A stretch of 37,155 nt of DNA from Gammaproteobacteria bacterium (GCA_023135195.1 JAGLTQ010000077.1:1-37155), one strand, 5' to 3'. Counted from the first letter of the stretch, positions 15,868 to 25,933 are shown. Program-made: numbers and translations. The notes: generated by a model not told the origin, from the sequence alone.

Positions 15868-16753
15868 TTTCTGGAGTTGGTATATTTCTATTATTACAAT
15901 TGTAAATATCCTGGCATGTTACTGGTTAATAAAATGGGCAAGTAAAACAAGCGCAAATGAAGCGAAAGAAGGCGATGTTACTGGTCATAAATGGGATGGT
16001 GATTTAGAAGAATACAACAATCCCTTACCACGCTGGTGGTTATGGTTGTTTTATATCACTATTGTTTTTGCTCTGGTTTATCTGCTGCTTTATCCTGGCC
16101 TGGGTAACTACAAAGGCTTGCTCGGTTGGTCTCAAACAGGGCAGTATGATGAAGAAATTCAACAAGCCAAAAAGACCTATGATCCTATTTTTGCCGCCTT
16201 TGCCAAGCAAGATATTGCGACCTTAGCAAAGGATACAAAGGCGACTAAAATAGGTCAGCGTTTATTCTTAAACTACTGTGCAACCTGTCATGCATCGGAT
16301 GCCGGTGGTGCCAGAGGTTTTCCAAGCCTGGCGGACAACGACTGGTTATGGGGTGGTGAAGCAAGCGACATTAAAACCACTATCCTGGATGGACGTATGG
16401 GAGCCATGCCGCCATGGGAAGCCGCTATCGGTAAACAAGGCGTTAAAGATGTCACTCAGTATGTTATTAGTCTAAGTGGCCGTAAACATGACGAAGCTAT
16501 GGCAAAAGCGGGTAAAGCACAATTTGATGTTATGTGTGTTGCCTGCCACGGTGCTGATGGCAAAGGTAATAAAGCTATGGGCGCACCTAACCTGACGGAT
16601 AATGTTTGGTTGTATGGTGGTTCAGCAGGTGTTATTGCTCAAACTATCGCTAAAGGTCGTACAGGTGTTATGCCTGCACATCGCGACTTCCTTGGTGAAG
16701 ATAAAGTACATTTGTTATCTGCTTATATTTACAGCTTATCTACAAATAAATAA
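15860..16753 (+). CDS. ccoP: cbb3-type oxidase dihaem cytochrome c subunit CcoP
   Basis: Entry point for electrons from soluble cytochrome c. 297 residues with two N-terminal spans (about 6-25 and 60-80; the long form), the motif GHKWDGDLEEYNNPLPRWW between them, then two haem c sites: CATCH at 140-144 and CVACH at 226-230. Axial Met candidates lie in GAMPPWEAAI and GVMPAHRDFL. Ribosome site AAAGGAG. It overlaps ccoQ by eight bases. A terminator-like hairpin follows 12 bases after the stop, before the assembly genes. Confidence 0.98.
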   Translation: MSDFWSWYISIITIVNILACYWLIKWASKTSANEAKEGDVTGHKWDGDLEEYNNPLPRWWLWLFYITIVFALVYLLLYPGLGNYKGLLGWSQTGQYDEEIQQAKKTYDPIFAAFAKQDIATLAKDTKATKIGQRLFLNYCATCHASDAGGARGFPSLADNDWLWGGEASDIKTTILDGRMGAMPPWEAAIGKQGVKDVTQYVISLSGRKHDEAMAKAGKAQFDVMCVACHGADGKGNKAMGAPNLTDNVWLYGGSAGVIAQTIAKGRTGVMPAHRDFLGEDKVHLLSAYIYSLSTNK

Positions 16754-16765
16754 CAACGGCAATAT

Positions 16766-16802
16766 AGACAGCAGGTATTTATATTGCCTGCTGTCTTTTT
16801 TT
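16766..16802 (+). terminator. Terminator after ccoP, with an overlapping alternative hairpin
   Basis: AGACAGCAGG (16766-16775) pairs with CCTGCTGTCT (16787-16796), followed by a T run to 16802: a strong intrinsic terminator. A competing stem, GGCAATAT (16758-16765) with ATATTGCC (16781-16788), shares CC with the terminator's 3' arm, so the two cannot both form. It probably sets the ratio of oxidase to assembly-gene expression. Confidence 0.8.
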
Positions 16803-16821
16803 ACTTTCCAGGAGTGATAAT

Positions 16822-16953
16822 ATGGTTTTACTCGATTTATTATTTGGCACCTGGACAGGTCTTCTGAGCCTGTTCACTATAGTATTCATGATTGGTATGT
16901 TTGTTTTTTTTATGCGTCTTTTTATAAAAAAATCAAAAGAAGAAGAAGAGTAG
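16822..16953 (+). CDS. Small single-span membrane protein, DUF3149 family
   Basis: 43 residues: MVLLDLLFGTWTGLLSLFTI, then a second hydrophobic half VFMIGMFVFFMRLFI and the tail KKSKEEEE. A clear ribosome site (AGGAG) lies 7 bases before the ATG. DUF3149 peptides begin with LLFGTxxGLLSL and commonly lie between ccoP and ccoG in gammaproteobacteria and betaproteobacteria. Function unknown; probably an accessory of cbb3 assembly or stability by location. It lies after the ccoP terminator and 95 bases before ccoG. Confidence 0.85.
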   Translation: MVLLDLLFGTWTGLLSLFTIVFMIGMFVFFMRLFIKKSKEEEE

Positions 16954-17048
16954 CGTCTTCGTTATATTATTAAGTTCGATTAACTTCTCTCTTCCCTTTT
17001 TTCGGTGGAAGTATTTTTTTCCTTTAATAATCAACGAGAAAGTGGCGC

Positions 17049-18458
17049 ATGAGTAATAAACCCCTGACTGACCAGAAACCTGAACAAGGCGACTCCGAAG
17101 AATTCTACGCAAAACACAAAAAAGTATACCCGCGTAAAGCAAGCGGGGTCTTTGCACGCTTACGTACTTTAAGTGTGTTTGTTTTATTGGGTGGGTATTA
17201 TTTTGTGCCGTGGTTACGCTGGGATAACCATCAAGCGGTTTTATTTGATCTACCTGCACGTAAATTTTACATATTTGGCTTAACTTTTTGGCCTCAAGAT
17301 TTTTTTTACCTTGCTGCATTACTGATTATCGCGGCACTTGCTCTCTTCTTTTTTACCGCCCTGGCCGGACGTTTATGGTGTGGTTATGCCTGTCCGCAAA
17401 CCGTGTGGACAGAAATGTTTTTATGGATTGAGCGTAAAGTTGAAGGCAGTCGTAATCAACAAATAAAACTTGATAACAGTGAGATGAACTCACGTAAGTT
17501 TTCTACCAAGGCACTTAAGCACTTTTTATGGCTAACCTTGTCTGCCTGGACAGGTTTCACCTTTGTCGGTTATTTCACCCCCATTATTGATCTTGGTCAT
17601 GCTTTATTTCAATTCTCCCTGGGCCCATGGGAAACCTTCTGGATCATCTTTTATGGCTTAGCCACCTACGGTAATGCGGGCTGGATGCGTGAACAGGTTT
17701 GTATCTACATGTGTCCTTACGCACGCTTCCAAAGTGCTATGTTTGATAAAGATACACTGATCATTTCCTACGATGATAAACGCGGTGAATCACGCGGCGC
17801 ACGTAAAAAGAGCGAGGATCCAAAAGAAAAAGGATTGGGTGATTGTATAGACTGTACCTTATGTGTTCAGGTCTGCCCGACGGGGATAGATATTAGAGAA
17901 GGTTTACAATATGAGTGTATTGGCTGTGCTGCTTGTATTGATGTTTGTGATGACGTCATGGGTAAAATGAACTATGAAAAAGGGCTGGTTAAATACACCA
18001 CACAACATCGTATTGATGGAAAAACCACACACATGCTTAGACCTCGTATTGTCATCTATGCGTCGCTACTTATTCTTATTTCGCTGACCCTTGTTTATAG
18101 CATTGCTACACGAATTCCTCTGGAGCTGGATATTATTCGTGACCGTAATGCTCTGTATAGAGAAACTGTAGATGGTTTAGTTGAAAATATTTATACCTTA
18201 AAACTCATAAATATGGATACTAAAGATCATCAATACAAATTACGTGTAGATGGTTTAACAGATATGAGCTTCATTCAACCCAAAGCCGCAATTGAAATTA
18301 AATCCGGTGAGGTAATGATTCTGGCTGTTCGTATACAAATTGATCCTGTTAACCTGAAAAAAACCAGCAGTACTGTACACTTTTATCTAGACTCAATCGA
18401 CCAACCTGATCTCGAGGTGGTTGAACAAGCACGCTTTATTGGGCCACTTGCTAAATAG
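17049..18458 (+). CDS. ccoG: cbb3 oxidase accessory protein CcoG (FixG/RdxA)
   Basis: Polyferredoxin-like membrane protein needed for cbb3 biogenesis; in Rhodobacter CcoG is reported as a cupric reductase supplying Cu(I). 469 residues with about five spans. Cysteine motifs: CGYACPQTVW, CIYMCPYARF (membrane-associated), and two 4Fe-4S clusters, CIDCTLCVQVCPTGI and CIGCAACIDVCDD. The C-terminal 110 residues after the last span form the Ig-like domain of the family. Start context GAGAAAGTGGCGCATG. Followed 49 bases later by ccoH. No ccoI or ccoS lies in this window. Confidence 0.97.
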   Translation: MSNKPLTDQKPEQGDSEEFYAKHKKVYPRKASGVFARLRTLSVFVLLGGYYFVPWLRWDNHQAVLFDLPARKFYIFGLTFWPQDFFYLAALLIIAALALFFFTALAGRLWCGYACPQTVWTEMFLWIERKVEGSRNQQIKLDNSEMNSRKFSTKALKHFLWLTLSAWTGFTFVGYFTPIIDLGHALFQFSLGPWETFWIIFYGLATYGNAGWMREQVCIYMCPYARFQSAMFDKDTLIISYDDKRGESRGARKKSEDPKEKGLGDCIDCTLCVQVCPTGIDIREGLQYECIGCAACIDVCDDVMGKMNYEKGLVKYTTQHRIDGKTTHMLRPRIVIYASLLILISLTLVYSIATRIPLELDIIRDRNALYRETVDGLVENIYTLKLINMDTKDHQYKLRVDGLTDMSFIQPKAAIEIKSGEVMILAVRIQIDPVNLKKTSSTVHFYLDSIDQPDLEVVEQARFIGPLAK

Positions 18459-18507
18459 TAGTCAAAATAATAATTTATATAATGAAATCGAATAAATAAG
18501 GTTTGAA

Positions 18508-19035
18508 ATGACAAATAGCACAACTACCCCTCCAGCCATACCACCCATATTACCCTGGTACAAACAATTTTGGCCCTGGTTTCTCATGTTCTTCCCTGCT
18601 GTTGCGGTTGTTGCAGGAACTATTACCATCATTATTGCAGTGAAAACGGATGATGGATTAGTAAAAGATGATTACTACAAAGCAGGATTAGCAATCAATA
18701 AAACACTTGTACTTGAGCAAAAAGCACGCGAACTGGATTTAAGCGCACGCGTTAATTGGGACACGTTAACCCAAACCATTACACTAAACTTAAGCGGTAA
18801 AATACAGAAGCTACCGCCACGTTTAACCATCCAACTTGCTCACACTACTCGGGCAAATTACGATCAAACCGTTACTCTATTTCTTGCACCCGATGAAAAA
18901 AGTTATACCGGACGCCTGGAAACAGTAAAAAGAGGAAGTTGGCTGATTATTTTAGAGCCAGAAGAAAGAAACTGGCGTATAAATGGACGTGTTACATTAC
19001 CAAAACAAACACAATGGCAAATGAGCTCAGAATAA
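18508..19035 (+). CDS. ccoH: cbb3 oxidase assembly protein FixH/CcoH
   Basis: 175 residues. One N-terminal span (WYKQFWPWFLMFFPAVAVVA) is followed by the family's VKTDDGLVKDDYYKAGLAINKTL, then an Ig-like periplasmic domain. WPWFLM and DDYYKxGLxIN are diagnostic for FixH. CcoH holds the oxidase subunits together during assembly. Located between ccoG and the 93-residue membrane protein, 35 bases before the latter. Confidence 0.95.
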   Translation: MTNSTTTPPAIPPILPWYKQFWPWFLMFFPAVAVVAGTITIIIAVKTDDGLVKDDYYKAGLAINKTLVLEQKARELDLSARVNWDTLTQTITLNLSGKIQKLPPRLTIQLAHTTRANYDQTVTLFLAPDEKSYTGRLETVKRGSWLIILEPEERNWRINGRVTLPKQTQWQMSSE

Positions 19036-19070
19036 CAATAAAAATAAACTGAAAAACAGGAGATATACTT

Positions 19071-19352
19071 ATGGCATCGTCACAGCAAAATATCCCTACC
19101 ACACAAAAAGTCATCGCAGTCCTCTGGCCTTCATTTCTCACTGCCGGTGCTGCAACTATTTTATTCTTCACTGCATTTGATCCCCAGCTATTAATGGTAG
19201 TAGGTGGCTACGAACCCATAAGCGGCTTAGGTGGTTATACCATTGGTTTTTTCCTGTTTTGGTTCTTAACTGCCAGTACTTGCGTATTAACCTGTTATTT
19301 TCAACACCCTTGTCATGAACCAACTAAATCTGAATTAACAAGAAGAAAATAA
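19071..19352 (+). CDS. Uncharacterised two-span membrane protein in the cbb3 cluster
   Basis: 93 residues with two predicted spans: VIAVLWPSFLTAGAATILFF and YTIGFFLFWFLTASTCVLTC. The C-terminal end carries three cysteines and two histidines in a short stretch (STCVLTCYFQHPCHEP), at the membrane edge. A good ribosome site (CAGGAGATATACTT) precedes the ATG. I recognise no named family. It follows ccoH by 35 bases and precedes the tandem-thioredoxin gene by 10, so it is probably in the cbb3 assembly operon. The C-x4-C-x5-C-H cluster could bind a metal or form a disulfide; that is inference. Confidence 0.85.
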   Translation: MASSQQNIPTTQKVIAVLWPSFLTAGAATILFFTAFDPQLLMVVGGYEPISGLGGYTIGFFLFWFLTASTCVLTCYFQHPCHEPTKSELTRRK

Positions 19353-19362
19353 TTTTCTAAAG

Positions 19363-20412
19363 ATGAAACTGATGTTTAATTTTAAGCTCTTTAAAAAACA
19401 AACTTTAACCTTATTAATTGTTTTAAGTTTATTTGCTTTAGTACACCCAGCTAATGCAGCAAATAGTGATGACATTATATTTGATGATCGCCCCTTAGAT
19501 TATGCGCTTGTTCTTCCTGACTGGTTCAAGCTTAGCTTCCTTGAGTTAGATGGAGATATACAAGAAGCAAAGGAACAAAATAAAAAAGGCATTATTGTTT
19601 ATTTTGGACAAAAGTTTTGTCCTTATTGCAAAGCACATTTATCAAAAAACTGGGGACAGGATGATATTGTTAAATATACCCGAAAAAACTTTGATGTTAT
19701 TGCTATCAATATAAAAGGCCAACGGCCAGTACTTGATCTCGATGGTAAAACCTATACTGAAAAAACATTCTCTGCATTAAAAAATACAAACTTCACACCT
19801 TCAACGCTGTTTTATAATACCGAAGGTAAAGAGGTTCTGCTGCTACGCGGATATCGCCCTCCTTATCAATTTCGAGCAGCATTAGAATATGTTGCAGATA
19901 AACATTACAAAAGAGAATCCTTTCGTAATTATATGGCAAGAGCTGAATTAGCGCTGGGTTTTGGCAAAGAAGAACTTAATATAAATGATGCCTTTAATTC
20001 CCCGCCTTACCTTCTGGATCGTAGCCGTATAAAGGCTGAACGACCGTTAATGGTTGTATTTGAACGTAAACGTTGTCATGCCTGTGATATTTTACACGGG
20101 GGCCCTTTTACAAGACCCGAAATTGAAGTTCAGATGTTAAAGTTAGAAGCCGTACAGCTTGATGTTCATAGTGAACAGCCAATGTTAACTCCAGACGGAA
20201 AAAAAATAACAGTTAAAAAATGGGCAGAGCAACTGGATATCAACTACAGCCCTACTATCGTATTTTTTGATAAGCAAGGAAAAGAAATAATACGCATTGA
20301 ATCCGTAGTTTGGTTCTACCGTTTACGCAACGTATTAAATTATGTGTTATCAGGCGCTTATAAAAAATACCCAACATTTCAGCTATGGCGCCAGGCAAAA
20401 AATATGAAATAA
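19363..20412 (+). CDS. Secreted protein with two thioredoxin-like domains (CPYC and CHAC)
   Basis: 349 residues. A signal peptide (FKKQTLTLLIVLSLFALVHP, cleavage near ANAA at 30-33) sends it to the periplasm. Domain 1 (about 55-185) has GIIVYFGQKFCPYCKAH with CPYC at 86-89 and the cis-Pro segment NFTPSTLFYN; domain 2 (about 220-340) has LMVVFERKRCHACDILH with CHAC at 238-241 and YSPTIVFFD. Each resembles SoxW/DsbD-gamma-like thioredoxins, duplicated in one chain. The gene starts 10 bases after the 93-residue protein; another in-frame ATG at 19372 would also leave a complete signal peptide. Likely roles: reducing haem-site cysteines or copper ligands during cbb3 assembly. The role is inferred from context only. 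Confidence 0.88.
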   Translation: MKLMFNFKLFKKQTLTLLIVLSLFALVHPANAANSDDIIFDDRPLDYALVLPDWFKLSFLELDGDIQEAKEQNKKGIIVYFGQKFCPYCKAHLSKNWGQDDIVKYTRKNFDVIAINIKGQRPVLDLDGKTYTEKTFSALKNTNFTPSTLFYNTEGKEVLLLRGYRPPYQFRAALEYVADKHYKRESFRNYMARAELALGFGKEELNINDAFNSPPYLLDRSRIKAERPLMVVFERKRCHACDILHGGPFTRPEIEVQMLKLEAVQLDVHSEQPMLTPDGKKITVKKWAEQLDINYSPTIVFFDKQGKEIIRIESVVWFYRLRNVLNYVLSGAYKKYPTFQLWRQAKNMK

Positions 20413-20460
20413 AAAAATCTTATCACATTAATAATAGCATTTATTTTTACTTCTATTATT

Positions 20461-21309
20461 TCAGTTTAACTCTAACATCCAGCTCAAAGTTTCTTCAAAA
20501 GTATACGAAGGAAAATTTTCAATTAACTTAATAAGCTTACTATTCTCGCCCTTTAGCTCACGAACTTCATTTTCCCGAATAAACTCAGGATTGACTTTAA
20601 TTTCAATTTTATGTCCCGTCAGTTTTTCACAAAATAAAATGACATCTTTCAGTGAATAAGTCTGCCCGGTACATACATTTAAGGTCTCACCCACAGGACA
20701 ATTCTCAATAAGCATTCTGTAAATCGTCGCGACCGTTCTAACGTCACCAAACTCTCGCCAAACATCAAGGTTTCCTAACTCTATAACAGGTTCCTTGTTA
20801 CGAAAATGCCTTACTATTTTAGGAATAAGAAACCTGCCATCCTGACCTACACCAGTATAATTAAACGGCCTCACAATACAGAATGAAAGCTTTTTACCCC
20901 ACAAGCGCGTCATATATTCCATTGCTAACTTACTGACAGCATAGTCATTAGATGGATTTGGATTTATGCTTTCATCAAGCACTCCACCCGTGGAATTCCC
21001 ATAAACATTGGCGCTACTTGTAACAAGAACACTGGATAGTTTAGATGCATGCTTTGCAAGCGCATCCAGAAGGTTACGCGTTCCAATCAAATTTACTTCA
21101 TAAAAAGCATTTGCATTATCTTCGCCAACAAATGCCAGGCCAGCAAGATGAATGACTGCCTCTGGTTGTAAATCTAAAACTTCATTTGCTATGGCCTCTG
21201 CATCAGTGAGATCACCGCTTAAGCCAACAACCGCATGTCCATTTGCTTCTAACTCCGCTTTAACAAAGCGTCCTGTAAATCCTTCAATTCCAGTTACCAG
21301 GGTAAGCAT
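20461..21309 (-). CDS. rmd: NAD(P)-dependent epimerase/dehydratase, probable GDP-6-deoxy-D-mannose reductase
   Basis: Short-chain dehydrogenase of the sugar-nucleotide type. 282 residues. NAD(P) motif TGIEGFTGRFV (G-x2-G-x2-G), DLTDAEAI for the adenosine region, SSANVYG with catalytic Ser, and the Y-x3-K pair in NDYAVSKLAMEYM. The end of the sequence (TFEETLSWML) is also usual. It starts four bases after gmd ends, so the pair probably makes GDP-D-rhamnose: Gmd forms GDP-4-keto-6-deoxy-mannose and Rmd reduces the keto group. An alternative is an enzyme making a related 6-deoxy sugar. Confidence 0.85.
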   Translation of the reverse strand: MLTLVTGIEGFTGRFVKAELEANGHAVVGLSGDLTDAEAIANEVLDLQPEAVIHLAGLAFVGEDNANAFYEVNLIGTRNLLDALAKHASKLSSVLVTSSANVYGNSTGGVLDESINPNPSNDYAVSKLAMEYMTRLWGKKLSFCIVRPFNYTGVGQDGRFLIPKIVRHFRNKEPVIELGNLDVWREFGDVRTVATIYRMLIENCPVGETLNVCTGQTYSLKDVILFCEKLTGHKIEIKVNPEFIRENEVRELKGENSKLIKLIENFPSYTFEETLSWMLELN

Positions 21310-21313
21310 AATA

Positions 21314-22369
<1,056 letters not shown>

Positions 22370-22426
22370 TTATTGTTCTTAATGTTACAAAAAATAAAAC
22401 TTTAAAACTCTTTTATTTAGTTGAGT

Positions 22427-22816
22427 TTACTCATAATCAGAATAGGATTTTTCTTCAATAAGATCCGAGCCAAGCTTAAGATTAATAGCGCGTTTAATTT
22501 CAGCACGTTTATCATTCGAAAAATAAACTGAACGAGCTAACTCGATAAATTTTTCATCAAATTCTTTAACGCGTTCTTTATCACGAATATCATCTTCAAT
22601 ATCCCAGATTTTTTCATTAATTTCTTTCAGCGCGGTAAACTCACTGGCAATATCAACAGAAGATTTTTTATCTAATTTCCATAAATCATTTAATAAGTCT
22701 AATTCCTTATTAACGTTAGACAATTTATTTTCATCTGTGATGCGCTCACTTTTGATCTGTAAAATTGTCATTTTATCTAATAATTCGCCGTAAGCCAGAT
22801 CTACTTTAATTGTCAT
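22427..22816 (-). CDS. DUF6165 family protein
   Basis: 129 residues, soluble, mostly helical, with no signal peptide. The start KVDLAYGELLDKMTILQIKSERI and the end KRAEIKRAINLKLGSDLIEEKSY fit the DUF6165 family, whose members often lie in lipopolysaccharide or glycosyltransferase loci. The middle (NEKIWDIEDDIRDKERVKEFDEKFIELARSVYF) may form a coiled coil. Function unknown. It lies 78 bases upstream of gmd in the same direction and is divergent from the glycosyltransferase gene, which supports a part in surface-sugar production. Confidence 0.8.
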   Translation of the reverse strand: MTIKVDLAYGELLDKMTILQIKSERITDENKLSNVNKELDLLNDLWKLDKKSSVDIASEFTALKEINEKIWDIEDDIRDKERVKEFDEKFIELARSVYFSNDKRAEIKRAINLKLGSDLIEEKSYSDYE

Positions 22817-22928
22817 AATTCTTCTATATACAGTTGTGTTAGTTTAAAATGAATTCTATCTGTAGCTTGATATTAAGGTCAAATATATCAGCTATTTACT
22901 TATTATAACGTTAACAAACAAGATAAAA

Positions 22929-23924
22929 ATGAAAATACTTGTCGTACGCATAGGAAGAGCTGGTGATATGGTGATGATTACACCTGCACTTAAAGCTCTC
23001 ACCGAAAAATACCCCGCCGCCGAAATCACGATATTAACCAGTACCGATGGTCGACGTGTTTTAAAAGACTTTCATCCACAAATAAAAAACGTCTGGATAC
23101 TTATTCGCAAAACATTTTTTCCTTTTCTCCAGCGCAGGAAAATCAAGCGAGCTATCCAACAAACGGACTTTCAGCATATTTTTTGTTTTGAAACTAAACC
23201 AAGTTTCACAAGGTTATTTCGTGGTTCAGCTGCACAAATACATATTTTACAGAATATAAAACAGTCTGAAATTAATTTTGCTGAGCGCTGTTTAAAAATG
23301 ATCGATCCTGTATTTAATAAAGACCTGTACCCTGTCTTTTTACCAGTCCAGAATGCTGCTAGGAAACGCGCCCAGGATATACTGCAACAGGCAGGTATTA
23401 TTGAAAACACCTTCTTAATCGGAATTCACCCTAGCTATAGTGGATTAGGCAAAAAATTTGGCCGAAATAAGAAATCGTTACCACATCGTAACTGGCCGAT
23501 TTCACACTGGGGAAACCTCTGTAAACTCATCGATAATTATGCGAAGAAAAATGGAAAAAGCATACAGATAATTATGGATTTGATGCCTGAAGAAAAAGAA
23601 CTTGGTTTAAAGATTATCGAAGCCAGCCAGCACACCGTTAAATTATTAACACCACAACCTGATTTTGAACGTTATAAAGCAACACTTGCAGGTATCGATT
23701 TACTTATTGTTCCTAACACTGGCCCAATGCACATTGCTGCTGCAGTAGGTACGAATATTGTTTCTTTATTTTCAATACACAACCCAAAAGACTGCGCACC
23801 TTACACCAGTGAAAACAAGCTTGTCGTTTTACGTGCAGAAGATTGCCAACACCCAGAGCTGGGGCTGGCAGCAATCTCTGCAGAGGATGTTTTTCAAGCA
23901 AGTAAAGTATTCTTACCTCACTAA
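22929..23924 (+). CDS. Glycosyltransferase family 9 (heptosyltransferase-like)
   Basis: 331 residues, GT-B fold. Start MKILVVRIGRAGDMVMITPALKAL is the nucleotide-sugar transferase opening seen in WaaC/WaaF; PNTGPMHIAAAVGTNIVSLF near 273-292 is the family's donor-site motif and SLFSIHNPKDCAPY follows it. GIHPSYSGL and NWPISHWGNLCKLI mark the second domain. It probably adds heptose or a related sugar to the lipid A core or to another surface glycan. Which donor it uses cannot be told. Divergent from DUF6165, with 112 bases between, and convergent with rhlB. Confidence 0.9.
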   Translation: MKILVVRIGRAGDMVMITPALKALTEKYPAAEITILTSTDGRRVLKDFHPQIKNVWILIRKTFFPFLQRRKIKRAIQQTDFQHIFCFETKPSFTRLFRGSAAQIHILQNIKQSEINFAERCLKMIDPVFNKDLYPVFLPVQNAARKRAQDILQQAGIIENTFLIGIHPSYSGLGKKFGRNKKSLPHRNWPISHWGNLCKLIDNYAKKNGKSIQIIMDLMPEEKELGLKIIEASQHTVKLLTPQPDFERYKATLAGIDLLIVPNTGPMHIAAAVGTNIVSLFSIHNPKDCAPYTSENKLVVLRAEDCQHPELGLAAISAEDVFQASKVFLPH

Positions 23925-23994
23925 AAACTGAGCCGCTTTATATTTTTATAATACGGAGACTTGCTTACCATTGCCTCATCTGAAGAGTTTAAGC

Positions 23995-25452
23995 TCAAGA
24001 CATTAACTTATTTAAAAATGTTTTTATAAATCTTTGTTTTGGCTGTTTCAACGACTCAGGGTTATTTTTCTTCACACCACTATCAGTATTTGGCCTGGCT
24101 TTTTTATCCTGATTCCGTTGACTATCAGGCTTCGCATGTTGTTTCTTTTGCTGCGGTTTATTGGCTTTCTTGTTTTTATGATGATGCGGTTTACCCGTTT
24201 TATGCTGTGATGTTGTTTTATGCGCATTTTTTTTCTGATGCGGCTTATGTTTGCGCTCAATTCTTGCTGGCGCATTTGGCTTAACCAACATTTCATTAGT
24301 GATTCTTGAAACTTCAATCTTGTGACCAATATATTTTTCAATATCAGGCAGCGACATTGCGTAATCTTCACAAGCAAAGTTAATTGCTGCACCGCTTGCG
24401 CCTGCTCGGCCAGTACGGCCAATACGGTGTACGTAATCTTCTGCATCATTGGGTAAATCAAAATTAATCACTAAACTGACATCTTCAACATGCAAGCCGC
24501 GTGCAGCAACATCTGTCGCAACTAATGCGCGGATTTTACCGGCGGTAAAATCTTCCACAATACGTAAACGTTTGTTTTGTGGAACATCGCCCGATAACAT
24601 CGCGCCATTAATGTCATTCGTTTTAAAGTAAGCATCAATTCTTTCAGCTATACGTTTGGTATTAATAAAAACAATAATTTTTTGATCATCACGGCTTTTT
24701 AGTAAACCTAATAACAATGGGATTTTTTCATCCATTGCAGGGTAATAAACTGTTTGCGTAACACGATCGGCAGTGACTTTTTCAGACTTAATGATCACTT
24801 CAACAGGATCATTCATGTGATCGTAAGCAAGTTCGCTGACTCGGTGTGACAAGGTGGCTGAAAACAACATACTTAAACGTTTATCTGCATCAGGCATACG
24901 ACGAATTAAATAACGAATATCATCGATGAAACCCAAATCAAACATGCGATCAGCTTCATCCAAGATTAAAACCTGAATTTGTTTTAGGTCATAAACACCT
25001 TGCTTGAAGTAATCAATAATTCGACCGGGCGTACCAATGAGTAAATCGACCCCATCAATAATGGCTTGTTTTTGTGTGTCATAGCCCGTGCCACCGAATA
25101 CAGCGACATGCTTTAAACCCGTATATTTACCGAGCATTTCTGCATCTTTATGAATTTGTACTGCAAGTTCACGCGTTGGCGCAAGGATAATGCAACGTGG
25201 TTGATTCTTTTTTCTCGTTTCCGGTGCAGGATTTTTTGACAGGTGAACATAAGCCGCTAATAAAAATGCAGCCGTTTTACCTGTGCCTGTTTGTGCCTGA
25301 CCCGCAATATCTTTACCCTGCAAGGCAAAGGGTAAAGTCTCTGCTTGAATCGGTGTGCAATAAGAAAAGCCTGATTCTTCAACACCTTGCAGCACTTCTG
25401 CAGGCAAATCAAAGCTGGAAAATTTCGTTGTGGTTAAATGTTGTTCACTCAT
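23995..25452 (-). CDS. rhlB: DEAD-box RNA helicase RhlB
   Basis: ATP-dependent RNA helicase, a partner of RNase E in the degradosome of gammaproteobacteria. The start MSEQHLTTTKFSSFDLP aligns with E. coli RhlB (MSKTHLTEQKFSDF); an ATG four codons earlier is possible. Motifs in order: Q motif GFSYCTPIQAETLP, I AQTGTGKT, Ia PTRELAVQ, Ib TPGRIID, II DEADRMFDLGF, III SATLSHR, IV VFINTK, V ATDVAARGLHV, VI HRIGRTGRAG. The last 100 residues are a highly basic K/H/Q-rich tail that probably binds RNA. It is divergent from trxA-rho, as in E. coli. Confidence 0.95.
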   Translation of the reverse strand: MSEQHLTTTKFSSFDLPAEVLQGVEESGFSYCTPIQAETLPFALQGKDIAGQAQTGTGKTAAFLLAAYVHLSKNPAPETRKKNQPRCIILAPTRELAVQIHKDAEMLGKYTGLKHVAVFGGTGYDTQKQAIIDGVDLLIGTPGRIIDYFKQGVYDLKQIQVLILDEADRMFDLGFIDDIRYLIRRMPDADKRLSMLFSATLSHRVSELAYDHMNDPVEVIIKSEKVTADRVTQTVYYPAMDEKIPLLLGLLKSRDDQKIIVFINTKRIAERIDAYFKTNDINGAMLSGDVPQNKRLRIVEDFTAGKIRALVATDVAARGLHVEDVSLVINFDLPNDAEDYVHRIGRTGRAGASGAAINFACEDYAMSLPDIEKYIGHKIEVSRITNEMLVKPNAPARIERKHKPHQKKNAHKTTSQHKTGKPHHHKNKKANKPQQKKQHAKPDSQRNQDKKARPNTDSGVKKNNPESLKQPKQRFIKTFLNKLMS

Positions 25453-25581
25453 GGCGCGTAGCATAACAGACTTGTCAAGATTGGACTTGAAATAAACAGC
25501 TGCATAAGCTCAAATGGAGCTATAGATTTATTTCAATAACGACTACAATAAAAAAATAATTACGTCATAGGAGACACTACA

Positions 25582-25908
25582 TTGAGCGACAAGATCGTAT
25601 ATGCCACAGACGACACTTTCGATGCGGAAGTTGTTAACGCAGAAGGACCCGTATTAGTTGATTACTGGGCAGACTGGTGTGGTCCATGCAAAATGATAGC
25701 CCCTATTCTCGATGAGATTGCCGAAGAATACGCAGGCAAACTTAAAGTGACTAAATTGAACATTGATGAAAATCCTGCAACGCCACCTAAATTTGGCATT
25801 CGCGGTATTCCAACATTAATGATCTTCAAAAATGGTAATGTTGAAGCAACTAAGGTGGGGGCTGTGTCAAAATCCCAGCTTGCTGCTTTTATCGACAGTA
25901 ACCTGTAA
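25582..25908 (+). CDS. trxA: Thioredoxin 1
   Basis: Cytoplasmic dithiol reductant. 108 residues, the length of E. coli TrxA. Active site WCGPC at 32-36 ([15 protein letters not shown]), cis-Pro loop [14 protein letters not shown], and [13 protein letters not shown] at the end. The start is TTG at 25582, chosen because it begins [13 protein letters not shown] in register with E. coli; the ribosome site TAGGAGA lies 8 bases before. A terminator follows after 25 bases, then rho. Confidence 0.97.
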   Translation: MSDKIVYATDDTFDAEVVNAEGPVLVDYWADWCGPCKMIAPILDEIAEEYAGKLKVTKLNIDENPATPPKFGIRGIPTLMIFKNGNVEATKVGAVSKSQLAAFIDSNL

Positions 25909-25933
25909 GTAATAACACCTAATAATTTAAGAT

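Noticed and set aside
16933-17319. 128-codon minus-strand open frame over the ccoG start
   Set aside because: Antisense to the DUF3149 end and to ccoG, with no protein family likeness and low-complexity ends.
20413-20460. AATAATAG/CTATTATT dyad as a terminator between the tandem thioredoxin and rmd
   Set aside because: Only A/T pairs with a long loop; too weak to call, although some bidirectional end must exist there.
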